A DNA stretch of 12,890 nt, taken from the NCBI GenBank assembly GCA_019120115.1, contig DWVS01000193.1, positions 1 to 12,890 of the forward strand, given 5' to 3'. Of this stretch, positions 1-6,936 are shown in pieces; within the stretch, counting starts at the first letter, position 1, and each line of letters starts with the position of its first letter. The position numbers were made by a program, and so were the translations under genes. The stretch comes from Eisenbergiella intestinigallinarum (lineage in GTDB: Bacteria > Bacillota > Clostridia > Lachnospirales > Lachnospiraceae). The notes below the pieces were generated by a model. The model had not been told where the DNA came from. It was given only the letters and a program-made list of their open reading frames with translations, and ran no database searches.

Positions 1-81
1 GGAATGAATACGCTGTTCCTTTCTGAAAAAATTCTGAGGAACCATAAGAGATTCCGGCAGCATGAATTTCTCTTTCCACAT
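1..81 (-). CDS. Possible partial CDS running off the left edge
   Basis: An ATG at 81-79 lies immediately after the stop codon of the downstream RHH gene (stop 84-82). It opens a frame with no stop for all 27 codons to the window edge (begins MWKEKFMLPESLMVPQNFF). An in-frame second ATG at 63-61 has AAAGAG about 6 bases upstream and may be the true start. The arrangement would suit a gene co-transcribed with the small DNA-binding protein. With only 27 residues no family can be recognised, and a chance open frame is possible. Confidence 0.3.
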   Translation of the reverse strand, partial: MWKEKFMLPESLMVPQNFFRKEQRIHS

Positions 82-258
82 CTACAGCTGCAGCTCCATG
101 TGCTCCAGGGCGTATTGGAGAGCGATGCAGATCAGCTCGTTTCTGGAACGGTTGGTTCTGGCGGAAAGCTCGTTGTATTTATCCTGAAGCGTTTTATCAA
201 TCCGGATCGTCATGGTGACGGCTTTGTCTTCTTTTGGGGTGATGATGAGTTTTTCCAT
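82..258 (-). CDS. Ribbon-helix-helix (Arc/CopG-like) DNA-binding protein, copy 1
   Basis: This 58-residue protein is short enough to be missed by ORF callers. Residues 14-21 (VTMTIRID) are the predicted DNA-contacting beta strand. Residues 22-34 form helix A, and 36-53, beginning TNRSRNELI, form helix B; this is the MetJ/Arc/CopG ribbon-helix-helix pattern. Such proteins dimerise by pairing the strands and usually repress their own promoter or act as antitoxins. About 44 of the 58 positions match the second copy at 368-550. The start at MEKL is chosen because the paralogue begins MDKL at the equivalent position. The best Shine-Dalgarno (AAAGGA) is somewhat distant. No toxin gene is visible, so the target is unknown. 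Confidence 0.85.
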   Translation of the reverse strand: MEKLIITPKEDKAVTMTIRIDKTLQDKYNELSARTNRSRNELICIALQYALEHMELQL

Positions 259-291
259 AATGTAACAGGATGTCCTTTCATTGATGTACTT

Positions 292-329
292 ATTATATAA
301 TCTATAAATGAAAGAAATCTATAACACAA
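292..329 (-). promoter_or_regulatory. Promoter of RHH copy 1 with conserved TTGTGTTAT element
   Basis: On the minus strand a perfect -10 TATAAT lies at 297-292. The 18-bp-spaced -35 position reads TAGATT (weak). TTGTGTTAT (329-321) lies exactly 23 bp upstream of the -10, as it does before RHH copy 2. TTATAGATT also occurs twice, 17 bp apart. RHH proteins bind short repeated operators, so these are candidate autoregulatory sites (inference). Confidence 0.55.
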
Positions 330-367
330 TATGAAACTAAAAGTGAATACAAAGTGAGCTGATTCGC

Positions 368-550
368 TTATGTCAGATCCTTAATTTCCATATGTTCTAA
401 AGCATACTGAAGCGCCATGGAAATAAGTTCGTTTCTGGAGCGATTGGTTTTGGCTGCCAGATCGTTATATTTATCCTGTAATGATTTATCAATTCTGATT
501 GTCATTGTAATTGTTTTACTTTCTTTAGGTGTAATTACCAGTTTATCCAT
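368..550 (-). CDS. Ribbon-helix-helix (Arc/CopG-like) DNA-binding protein, copy 2
   Basis: This 60-residue protein is close in sequence to the gene at 82-258. The beta strand is at residues 14-21 (ITMTIRID), helix A at about 22-34 and helix B at about 36-53. No N-terminal extension is needed. The same frame is open upstream to an ATG at 613, but those codons fall in the promoter and its short repeat, and the paralogue starts at the MDKL/MEKL position. AGCGGAGGC lies about 12 bases before the chosen ATG. Most differences from copy 1 are conservative, and both copies keep the NRSRNELI segment, which suggests selection on both. It lies divergently from the glycosidase-transporter operon. The role is probably transcriptional repression, with unknown target. 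Confidence 0.88.
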   Translation of the reverse strand: MDKLVITPKESKTITMTIRIDKSLQDKYNDLAAKTNRSRNELISMALQYALEHMEIKDLT

Positions 551-577
551 AATACATTTTGCCTCCGCTTTGAGTTC

Positions 578-615
578 ATTATAGATTCGTATCAGCATCA
601 GCATCAATAACACAA
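578..615 (-). promoter_or_regulatory. Promoter of RHH copy 2
   Basis: On the minus strand -35 TTGATG (607-602), an 18-bp spacer and a perfect -10 TATAAT (583-578). TTGTGTTAT (615-607) overlaps the -35 and has the same 23-bp offset to the -10 as in copy 1. The spacer contains GATGCT in tandem (about 2.5 copies). Confidence 0.65.
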
Positions 616-647
616 AAAGATATTGAAAGTGATTGAAATTTGTGTTA
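608..647. repeat. Inverted repeat in the divergent RHH/operon intergenic region (candidate operator)
   Basis: TAACACAAA (608-616) and its exact reverse complement TTTGTGTTA (639-647) are 31 bp apart centre to centre, about three helical turns. Between them ATTGAAA occurs twice. The left half is the TTGTGTTAT element shared by both RHH promoters. The span joins the RHH copy 2 -35 and a possible plus-strand promoter. A regulatory role is inferred. Confidence 0.45.
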
Positions 648-653
648 CATTAT
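623..653 (+). promoter_or_regulatory. Weak candidate promoter of the glycosidase-transporter operon
   Basis: TTGAAA (623-628), a 19-bp spacer and CATTAT (648-653) face the operon. The match is modest and the spacer long, so the real start could lie nearer 690-715. The remaining leader to 733 holds GTTAAC at 695-700 and no clear cre-like or riboswitch sequence that I can recognise. Confidence 0.25.
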
Positions 654-733
654 GGCAACATGACCTTATTGGAGCTAAAAAAGAGGTGGCAACTGTTAAC
701 ATTTACCATACATAACAAAAAGGGAGGCGCAAA

Positions 734-1663
734 ATGGAGGGATTTTGCACAGGAACCAGGGCCGGATGGGAAAAATACGAAGAAAATCCGGTTCTGGGAG
801 GCAGATATGGGGTCTGCTTTGACATCTGCGTTCTGGAAAAGGACGGAGGCTACCGGATGTACTTCAGCTGGAGAACCAGAAAAAGCATCGCGGTTACGGA
901 CAGCAGGGACGGATTCTCCTGGTCAGAGCCGGAAATCTGCATTGCTCCGAGGCCCACACCGCAGGGATGGGAGGATGATCTGAACCGCCCGGCGGTTGTT
1001 TACCGGGACGGACTTTACCACATGTGGTATACCGGACAGTTTCATCCGGGAAATGCGGACGGAACCTCACACATTTTTTATGCGACGAGCGAAGACGGCG
1101 TCCATTTTCAGAGAAAACAGGATGATCCGGTTCTGCTTCCGGAAGAAGACTGGGAGAAGTCCTCTCTCATGTGTCCTGACGTGATGTGGGAGGAAGAGGA
1201 AGGACTGTACAAAATGTGGTATTCGGGTGGAGAGCAGTATGAACCGAACGCCATCGGCTATGCGGTGAGCCGGGATGGAATCCACTGGGAAAAGGCGGAG
1301 AAAAATCCTGTTTTTCAGGCGGAACCGGCACATCTCTGGGAAAGACATAAGGCAGCCGGCTGCCATGTGGTAAAAGAGAACGGCTCTTATCTGATGTTCT
1401 ATATTGGCTATCAGAATGAGGATTATGCGCAGATCGGCATGGCAAGATCCAGAGATGGAGTAACGGGCTGGGAGCGCCATCCGGAGAATCCGATCATCGC
1501 GCCCGATCCGGGACGCTGGGATGGGGAAGCCTGTTATAAGCCCTTTGTGATTTACGACGGGGAGAAATGGCTCCTCTGGTACAACGGACGGCAGGGGGCC
1601 GTGGAACAGATCGGCGTCGCGGTGCACAGAGGACGCGATCTGGGTTTTGAAAAAAGCAGATAG
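734..1663 (+). CDS. Five-bladed beta-propeller glycosidase-like protein (GH43/GH32/GH130 fold)
   Basis: A 309-residue protein with no signal peptide, so cytoplasmic. It shows five evenly spaced blade repeats of the type Y-x-M-[WY]-[YF]-x-G at about residues 40, 95, 159, 219 and 279. Four of the blades carry S-x-D-G-x-x turns (57, 119, 179, 239), often followed by NPV/NPI segments. This is the pattern of the five-bladed propeller glycoside hydrolases and phosphorylases. Acidic residues at blade starts that could be catalytic include D30, D82, D149 and E265. I cannot assign a numbered family or substrate. The start has an excellent GGGAGG six bases upstream. It is the first gene of the operon, 14 bp before the next enzyme, and presumably acts on the sugar imported by the transporter encoded downstream. 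A non-catalytic or phosphorylase role is possible. Confidence 0.8.
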   Translation: MEGFCTGTRAGWEKYEENPVLGGRYGVCFDICVLEKDGGYRMYFSWRTRKSIAVTDSRDGFSWSEPEICIAPRPTPQGWEDDLNRPAVVYRDGLYHMWYTGQFHPGNADGTSHIFYATSEDGVHFQRKQDDPVLLPEEDWEKSSLMCPDVMWEEEEGLYKMWYSGGEQYEPNAIGYAVSRDGIHWEKAEKNPVFQAEPAHLWERHKAAGCHVVKENGSYLMFYIGYQNEDYAQIGMARSRDGVTGWERHPENPIIAPDPGRWDGEACYKPFVIYDGEKWLLWYNGRQGAVEQIGVAVHRGRDLGFEKSR

Positions 1664-1677
1664 AGGGGGGAACAAAA

Positions 1678-3219
1678 GTGGGAGGGAGGTTTAACAGAGA
1701 AAACTGGCGGGAATACATTCGCAGATTTAACGAAAATGACGAAGAAACGACTGTTCAGGCCGTTCCCAATGAAAAGGCAGAGGAATGGGTCGAACGGGAG
1801 GTGCCTTATTTCGATTGCCCGGATCCGGTGCTGGAGGAAACCTGGTATTTTCGCTGGTGGGTGTTCCGAAAGCATATCAAAGATACCGGACGGGGCCGGA
1901 TTATCACGGAATTTCTTCCCCGGGTGCCCTGGGCGGGGCCGTATAATTCCATCAACGGAGCCAACGGGCATCACATTGCGGAGGCGAGGTGGCTGAAGCA
2001 GGATAGAAGCCTTGTCCGGGAGTATCTTGCATTCTGGCTTCGGGGAGAGGGGCAGGAGACCTCTTATTCTTCCTGGCTGGCAGATACCGTTTATCAGTAT
2101 GCACTGGTTTCCGGGGAAGAAGCGCTGGCCGTGGATTTTCTGCCGGAACTGGTTTCCTTTTACGAATCGGTGGAAGCTTCCAATCTGACAAAATACGGTC
2201 TGTTCTGGTCCTATGACGACAGGGACGCGATGGAGCTTTCCATCAGCGGAAGCAGACTGCGTCCTACGCTGAACAGTTATATGTATGGAAACGCGGCGGC
2301 GATTGCCGTCATCGCGGGATGGGCAGAAAAAGAAGATATCAGAGAGCTTTACAATCGGAAAGCAAACTACCTGAGAGACAAAATTTTAAAAGTATTATGG
2401 GATGAAAAACAAAAATTTTTTAAGGTAATTCCGCAGAATAAAAGAAATGATGAGATCAAGGAATTCCGTTTTGAACGGTTTGCGGAGGGACGGAATGTGA
2501 TGGAAGAGATCGGTTATATTCCCTGGAGCTTTTCCATTCCGGATGAACGGCATGATGCAGCGTGGAGCTATCTGAAGCGGGAGGACTGCTTCCGGGCGCC
2601 CTGGGGAATTACGACAGCACAGCGCAGCTCTCCCCTGTACCGAAATACCCGTTCGCCGCATGAATGCCAGTGGAACGGCCCGGTATGGCCCTTTGCAACC
2701 ACCCAGACGCTGAATGGCATGATCCGGCTCCTGCAGGAAAGGGAACCGGAAACCGTGAATAAAGAGGATTTTTATGAACAGCTGTCTCTGTATGCGCATA
2801 GCCACTACCGGATGACAGAGGATGGAAAAAGGCTGAACTGGCTGGATGAAAATATGGACCCGGAAACGGGAGTCTGGCTTGCGAGGGAAATTCTAAAGGG
2901 ATGGGGATGGCCGGAAGAGAAAGGAGGGTATGAGAGAGGCAAGGATTACAACCATTCCGCGTTCTGTGATCTGGTGATCAGGGGAATCTGCGGGGTGTGT
3001 CCGCAGGAAGGGAAAAGCCTGATCATAAATCCGCTCCTTCCTGAAGGGAAATGGGACTTTTTTTCGCTGGAGGATCTGCCATATAAGGGACGCAGGATCA
3101 CCATCGCATACGACAGGGACGGTTCCCGGTATGGAAGGAGAAAAGGGTTCTGGGTGGAGGCGGACGGCGAAGTTCTGGCCGGACGGCCGGAGCCTGGAAA
3201 ACTGAAGATTGCATTGTAG
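1678..3219 (+). CDS. (alpha/alpha)6-barrel glycoside hydrolase, GH63/MGH1-like
   Basis: A 513-residue protein without a signal peptide. Recognisable signatures are YDDRDAMELSISG (179-191), PTLNSYMYGNAAAIA (196-210), QWNGPVWPFA (331-340) and GGYERGKDYNHSAFCDL (416-432). These resemble the mannosylglycerate-hydrolase-like / GH63 / trehalase clan, which are inverting enzymes with one catalytic Asp and one Glu. By analogy D183 is a candidate acid and E419 a candidate base, though alignment would be needed. Translation starts at GTG 1678, preceded by a strong AGGGGGGAA about 5 bases away; the next ATG in this frame is too far downstream. It is probably an exo-acting alpha-glycosidase working in the cytoplasm with the propeller protein. 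Substrate unknown. Confidence 0.85.
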   Translation: MGGRFNRENWREYIRRFNENDEETTVQAVPNEKAEEWVEREVPYFDCPDPVLEETWYFRWWVFRKHIKDTGRGRIITEFLPRVPWAGPYNSINGANGHHIAEARWLKQDRSLVREYLAFWLRGEGQETSYSSWLADTVYQYALVSGEEALAVDFLPELVSFYESVEASNLTKYGLFWSYDDRDAMELSISGSRLRPTLNSYMYGNAAAIAVIAGWAEKEDIRELYNRKANYLRDKILKVLWDEKQKFFKVIPQNKRNDEIKEFRFERFAEGRNVMEEIGYIPWSFSIPDERHDAAWSYLKREDCFRAPWGITTAQRSSPLYRNTRSPHECQWNGPVWPFATTQTLNGMIRLLQEREPETVNKEDFYEQLSLYAHSHYRMTEDGKRLNWLDENMDPETGVWLAREILKGWGWPEEKGGYERGKDYNHSAFCDLVIRGICGVCPQEGKSLIINPLLPEGKWDFFSLEDLPYKGRRITIAYDRDGSRYGRRKGFWVEADGEVLAGRPEPGKLKIAL

Positions 3220-3240
3220 AAAAAGAAATCAGAAAAAGAA

Positions 3241-3263
3241 GAAGCCGGGGCTGTTATGGCTTC
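3241..3263 (+). other. Small hairpin before the solute-binding-protein gene
   Basis: GAAGCC (3241-3246) pairs with GGCTTC (3258-3263) across an 11-nt loop, ending 4 bases before the GGAGGG ribosome binding site (3268-3273). It has no T-tract, so it is not a terminator. It may protect the transporter half of the mRNA, as often seen before highly expressed binding proteins (inference). Confidence 0.4.
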
Positions 3264-3278
3264 GGATGGAGGGAAAAA

Positions 3279-4970
3279 ATGGGGAAGAAAAGCATAGAAA
3301 AGATGGGAAGCAGAATCATCGGTCTGGTATTGACAGCAGCGCTTCTTGCGGGCTGTTCCGGAGGCGGCGCATCAGAAGAGACTTCCGCGTCGTCGGAGCA
3401 GGCGGCTGCGGCGGAAACGACAGACGGTTCTGTGCAGAGCACAGCGGAAAGTGAAACGGGCGGCGCGGCTTCGGCATCCGGAGACGCTTACACGCTTCCG
3501 ATCGGGGACGGGGAAACGGATAACCTGACGGTGGCCTGTCTGGAGGGCTGGTACACGGCGGTATCCATCAACGACAACCTGGAAATCTGGCAGGAAATTG
3601 AGAACAGGACAGGCGTGAAAATCAACTGGGAGGCAAGCGCGGATTACGATACGGTCATGCAGCCGAGAATTGCGGCGGGAAGCGATCTGCCGGATATTTT
3701 TGTAGTGCCGCCGTCCATGACCAATACTGGAGTATATAATCTGGCGCAGGAGGGACTGATCCAGCCTCTGGATGATCTGATCAGTCAGTATGCGCCGGAT
3801 ATCCAGAAGGTTCTGGATGAAGGCCCGGAACTGAAAAATCTGTTGACTGCACCGGACGGACATATCTATACCATTGCGGACACGCCAAAGTATGTGAACG
3901 ACATGGTGGTTGCCAATGCACTTTTTATACGCCAGGATTGGCTGGATACGCTTGGACTGGAGCAGCCTGAGACCATTGAGGACTGGTATGAGGTTCTGAC
4001 CGCGTTTAAGAATGAGGATCCGAACGGCAATGGAATCCAGGATGAGATTCCGCTGAGCGGCATTGATCTTGCCAGCGGGCTGTTCAGTTATCTTTTGTCC
4101 GCCTATGATCTGCCTGCGGGTGTGGGCCCCTGGTGGTATGATGAGAACGGAGAGGTGTTCTGTGTTTATACGACGGAAGAATATAAGAATTTTGTGACGG
4201 AGATGAACCGTTGGTACGCAGAAGGGCTGATCGATATGGAACTTACGAGAGATGAAGCGAACTTCCAGGCTCTGTGCGCTACCAATACGGTGGGAGCTTT
4301 TTCCCATCTTTCAGAAAGAGAGACACAGTATAATAACCTGCTCGCCACATCCGGCTATCCGGAGGCGGTTCATTCACTGATCCATCATCCTGCCGGAACG
4401 AAGGAGGTACAGGTGGTGAAGCGCGACCCTACCTGGAACCATTATGCAATCCCTGCCTCCAGCGATAAGGCGGAACTGGCAGTTAAATGGATGAATTTTG
4501 TCTGGGGAAGCGACGAGGGCGTTACCTTGACTGAGTGGGGAATTGAGGGAAAGACCTGGGAGGAAGTGGATGGTAAAAAGCAGTATACGGATTTTGTATT
4601 GAATAATCCGGATGGCCTGGATCCCTATAACGCGCTCAGAAGCCTTGGCGCGAGCAATACCATTCTGGTGCGGACACCCGCGGAATCCTATGTGGCGCTG
4701 AACGGTCAGGGAAACGCGATTCCCTATGCGGAAAGCACCAATATGATAGAGCCCTTCCCCAACATGATGTCCACGGCGGAGGAGCAGGATATTCTGGACA
4801 TGTACAGTACGGATTTCGATACCTACTGCTCGGAAAGCATTCTGAGCTTCATTACGGGGGCGACGGATCTGGGAGAATGGCAGTCCTTTGTGGATACCTT
4901 AAACAATATCGGGCTGGAAGAACTGAGAACGGTGAAGCAGGCCCAGTATGACCGTTCAAGGGGGGCGTAA
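3279..4970 (+). CDS. Extracellular sugar-binding lipoprotein of an ABC importer (LplA/YtcQ type)
   Basis: A 563-residue family-1 solute-binding protein. A lipoprotein signal (residues 1-26) has a hydrophobic core and the lipobox LLAGC, giving lipidated Cys26. A Ser/Ala/Glu/Thr/Gly-rich linker of about 50 residues follows. The mature domain begins near residue 80, and the large size fits the LplA/YtcQ oligosaccharide-binding group rather than the ~420-residue disaccharide binders. Residues 257-266 (DPNGNGIQDE) form an EF-hand-like calcium loop typical of this group. GGAGGG lies 5 bases before the ATG. The 59-bp gap from the upstream glycosidase contains a small hairpin, and the permease gene follows after 3 bp. 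It is anchored to the outer face of the membrane, where it captures an oligosaccharide for import. Confidence 0.93.
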   Translation: MGKKSIEKMGSRIIGLVLTAALLAGCSGGGASEETSASSEQAAAAETTDGSVQSTAESETGGAASASGDAYTLPIGDGETDNLTVACLEGWYTAVSINDNLEIWQEIENRTGVKINWEASADYDTVMQPRIAAGSDLPDIFVVPPSMTNTGVYNLAQEGLIQPLDDLISQYAPDIQKVLDEGPELKNLLTAPDGHIYTIADTPKYVNDMVVANALFIRQDWLDTLGLEQPETIEDWYEVLTAFKNEDPNGNGIQDEIPLSGIDLASGLFSYLLSAYDLPAGVGPWWYDENGEVFCVYTTEEYKNFVTEMNRWYAEGLIDMELTRDEANFQALCATNTVGAFSHLSERETQYNNLLATSGYPEAVHSLIHHPAGTKEVQVVKRDPTWNHYAIPASSDKAELAVKWMNFVWGSDEGVTLTEWGIEGKTWEEVDGKKQYTDFVLNNPDGLDPYNALRSLGASNTILVRTPAESYVALNGQGNAIPYAESTNMIEPFPNMMSTAEEQDILDMYSTDFDTYCSESILSFITGATDLGEWQSFVDTLNNIGLEELRTVKQAQYDRSRGA

Positions 4971-4973
4971 GCC

Positions 4974-5885
4974 ATGAAAAGAAAGGCATTCTGGAAAAGT
5001 CTGCGCAGAGACCGCCAGCTTGTGTTCATGCTGATACCGGTGGTGATTTTCTTCGCGGTGTTTTCCTACTATCCTCTGTATGGAATCCTGATCGCTTTCA
5101 AGGACTATTCCATCAGCAGGGGGATTCTGGGAAGCCCATGGGCCGGGCTGCGGTATTTCAGACAGTTTTTTTCCAGCCCCTATTTCGGCAGACTTCTGCG
5201 CAATACGGTTCTGATCAGCGTATACAGCCTGCTGTGGGGCTTCCCGATTCCGATTCTCTTCGCGCTGCTTTTGAACGAGTTTAAGGATGGAAAGTTTAAA
5301 CGGGTAATCCAGACGGTATCCTACCTGCCGCACTTCATTTCTCTGGTTGTGATCTGCGGAATTCTGATCGATATTTTTTCCCCGCAGGGCGGAGTGGTAA
5401 ATTCCCTTCTTTACAGCCTGACAGGAAAACGGATCAATTTTTTCGGAGAACCGGAATGGTTCCGCACCATGTACGTGGGAAGCGGCGTCTGGCAGGAATT
5501 CGGCTGGAACAGCATCATTTATCTCGCGGCAATCACAGGTATCAATCCGGACCTGTACGAGGCCGCGAGAATCGACGGGGCCGGACGGCTCAGACAGATC
5601 TGGCACGTTACGCTGCCGGGCATCAAGCCCACCATCCTGACACTGCTGATCCTGAATCTGGGAAATATCATGAGTGTGGGATATGAAAAAATCATCCTGC
5701 TTTACAGTCCGACTACCTATGAGACGGCGGATGTGATTTCCACTTATGTATACCGGACAGGACTGTTAAGCCAGCAGTACAGCTATGCAGGCGCGGTCGG
5801 ACTGTTCAATTCCGCAATTAACATCGCCATCCTGGTACTGTGCAATTTTGCGGGGAAGAAGCTGTTCGGAGTCGGAATCTGGTAA
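4974..5885 (+). CDS. ABC sugar importer permease, LplB/YteP type
   Basis: A 303-residue integral membrane protein of the MalF-like binding-protein-dependent permease family. The short basic N-terminus leads into a first membrane helix (about 17-42, with SYYPLYGILIAFKDY), and about six helices are expected. The cytoplasmic EAA loop that docks on the ATPase reads EAARIDGAGRLRQIWHVTLP (196-215). The start lies 3 bp after the binding-protein stop, with the G-rich Shine-Dalgarno (GGGGGG) inside the end of that gene, so translation is probably coupled. It pairs with the permease at 5953-6828 to form the channel. No ATPase gene is present here, so a shared MsmX/UgpC-like ATPase encoded elsewhere is expected. 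Confidence 0.93.
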   Translation: MKRKAFWKSLRRDRQLVFMLIPVVIFFAVFSYYPLYGILIAFKDYSISRGILGSPWAGLRYFRQFFSSPYFGRLLRNTVLISVYSLLWGFPIPILFALLLNEFKDGKFKRVIQTVSYLPHFISLVVICGILIDIFSPQGGVVNSLLYSLTGKRINFFGEPEWFRTMYVGSGVWQEFGWNSIIYLAAITGINPDLYEAARIDGAGRLRQIWHVTLPGIKPTILTLLILNLGNIMSVGYEKIILLYSPTTYETADVISTYVYRTGLLSQQYSYAGAVGLFNSAINIAILVLCNFAGKKLFGVGIW

Positions 5886-5907
5886 ATGTGAAGCTTGAAA
5901 AAATATG

Positions 5908-5936
5908 GCCGGAGCCGGAACGTTTCCGGCTCCGGC
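5908..5936 (+). other. Strong intercistronic hairpin between the permease genes
   Basis: A perfect 13-bp GC-rich stem (5908-5920 with 5924-5936) and a 3-nt loop lie in the 67-bp gap between the two permease genes. No T-run follows, and the next gene's GGGAG begins only about three bases after the stem. It is therefore unlikely to be a simple terminator. It may stabilise upstream mRNA, or lower translation of the second permease by crowding its ribosome binding site. Confidence 0.6.
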
Positions 5937-5952
5937 ATGGGAGCAGATGTGA

Positions 5953-6828
5953 ATGAGACAGAAAAAAATAAGCGCGCTGGCGGTCAGAGGAATTCTGGCC
6001 GCAGTGCTCATCATCGCCGGGATTCTCTGCGTGTATCCTTTTCTATACGTATTTTCCATGTCAATCAGCGCCCCGGAGCATGTGATCCGCAAAGACGTGA
6101 CGTTTCTTCCGAAAGGTTTTTCCCTGGAAGGATATAAGCTGGTATTTGAAAACCCTACCGTGTGGAGATCCTATCGGAACACCATTCTGTATACGGTGTT
6201 TGGAACCGCTTTGAACATGGTGCTGACCGTTTTGGCCGCCTATCCGCTTTCACGGGAAAAATTTGTCCTGAGACGGCCGGTCTCCATTCTGATTACGATC
6301 ACCATGTATGTCAGCGGAGGAATGATTCCATTTTTCATCGTTGTTACCAATCTGGGGCTGTACAATACGCCGCTGGCGGTGATTCTTCCCTTTGCGGTGA
6401 GCGCCTGGAATATCATTATCGCAAGGAGCTTTTATGAAGAAATTCCGGAGGCGCTGGCGGAAGCGGCGCAGATTGACGGGGCGAGCCATCTGACGGTTCT
6501 TGTGAAAATCATGCTGCCGCTTTCCAAACCGATCCTGTCCGTCCTGCTTTTGTATTATGCAGTAGGCCACTGGAACAACTATTTCTGGCCCATGGTGCTT
6601 GTGCCGAACCCGCAGTATCAGCCGCTCCAGGTCTTTCTGCGGAGTCTTCTGATTCTCAAGCAGGATGTGGGAGGGGCGAGCGCGCAGATCGGCATCAGCA
6701 GGACGGCACAGATGGAACAGCTGAAATATGCAGCGATTATCGTATCGGTTCTGCCGATTCTGTTTATTTATCCATTTATTCAGAAATACTTTGTAAAGGG
6801 CGTATCGGTGGGAGCGGTAAAAGAATAA
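5953..6828 (+). CDS. ABC sugar importer permease, LplC/YtcP type
   Basis: A 291-residue MalG/LplC-like inner membrane permease. The first membrane helix is at about residues 12-37 (LAAVLIIAGILCVYPFLYVF), followed by an extracellular segment containing VTFLPKGFSLEGY, characteristic of this subfamily, and then about five further helices. The EAA loop is EALAEAAQIDGASHLTVLVK (166-185). A GGGAG sequence lies about 9 bases before the ATG. It is the last gene of the operon, and a strong hairpin follows within 10 bp. It works with the LplB-type permease and the lipoprotein. The two permeases' EAA loops should contact the two subunits of an ATPase supplied from elsewhere in the genome. Confidence 0.93.
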   Translation: MRQKKISALAVRGILAAVLIIAGILCVYPFLYVFSMSISAPEHVIRKDVTFLPKGFSLEGYKLVFENPTVWRSYRNTILYTVFGTALNMVLTVLAAYPLSREKFVLRRPVSILITITMYVSGGMIPFFIVVTNLGLYNTPLAVILPFAVSAWNIIIARSFYEEIPEALAEAAQIDGASHLTVLVKIMLPLSKPILSVLLLYYAVGHWNNYFWPMVLVPNPQYQPLQVFLRSLLILKQDVGGASAQIGISRTAQMEQLKYAAIIVSVLPILFIYPFIQKYFVKGVSVGAVKE

Positions 6829-6837
6829 CTGGGATTT

Positions 6838-6877
6838 AGGGCTGCAGCGCAGAAGTCATCAAAAGCGCTGCAGCCCT
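6838..6877. terminator. Hairpin terminator, probably shared by the convergent genes
   Basis: A perfect 13-bp stem (6838-6850 with 6865-6877, AGGGCTGCAGCGC and its complement) and a 14-nt loop lie 10 bp after the second permease. They are 59 bp beyond the stop of the convergent ATPase gene. The tail on the plus strand is only GTTTGCTG, and the minus strand is equally T-poor, so termination may be incomplete or factor-assisted. Confidence 0.65.
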
Positions 6878-6936
6878 GTTTGCTGCCGGATCATATGAGC
6901 GTACTTTCCAGCAGCCTGAAGCCTTTTCCTTTCAGG

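Noticed and set aside
4..300. A 98-codon open frame on the plus strand
   Set aside because: Antisense to the first RHH gene, whose paralogue confirms the minus-strand reading.
254..655. A 12-bp match GTTACATTATGG near the RHH copy 1 start and at 644-655
   Set aside because: Matches of this length are expected several times by chance in a window this size, and the two sites are in different contexts.
633..983. A 116-codon open frame on the plus strand starting at TTG
   Set aside because: Overlaps the propeller gene in another frame, has no ribosome binding site, and its second half is arginine/serine-rich shadow sequence.
3372..4307. A 311-codon open frame on the minus strand
   Set aside because: Shadow of the binding-protein gene; no domain pattern.
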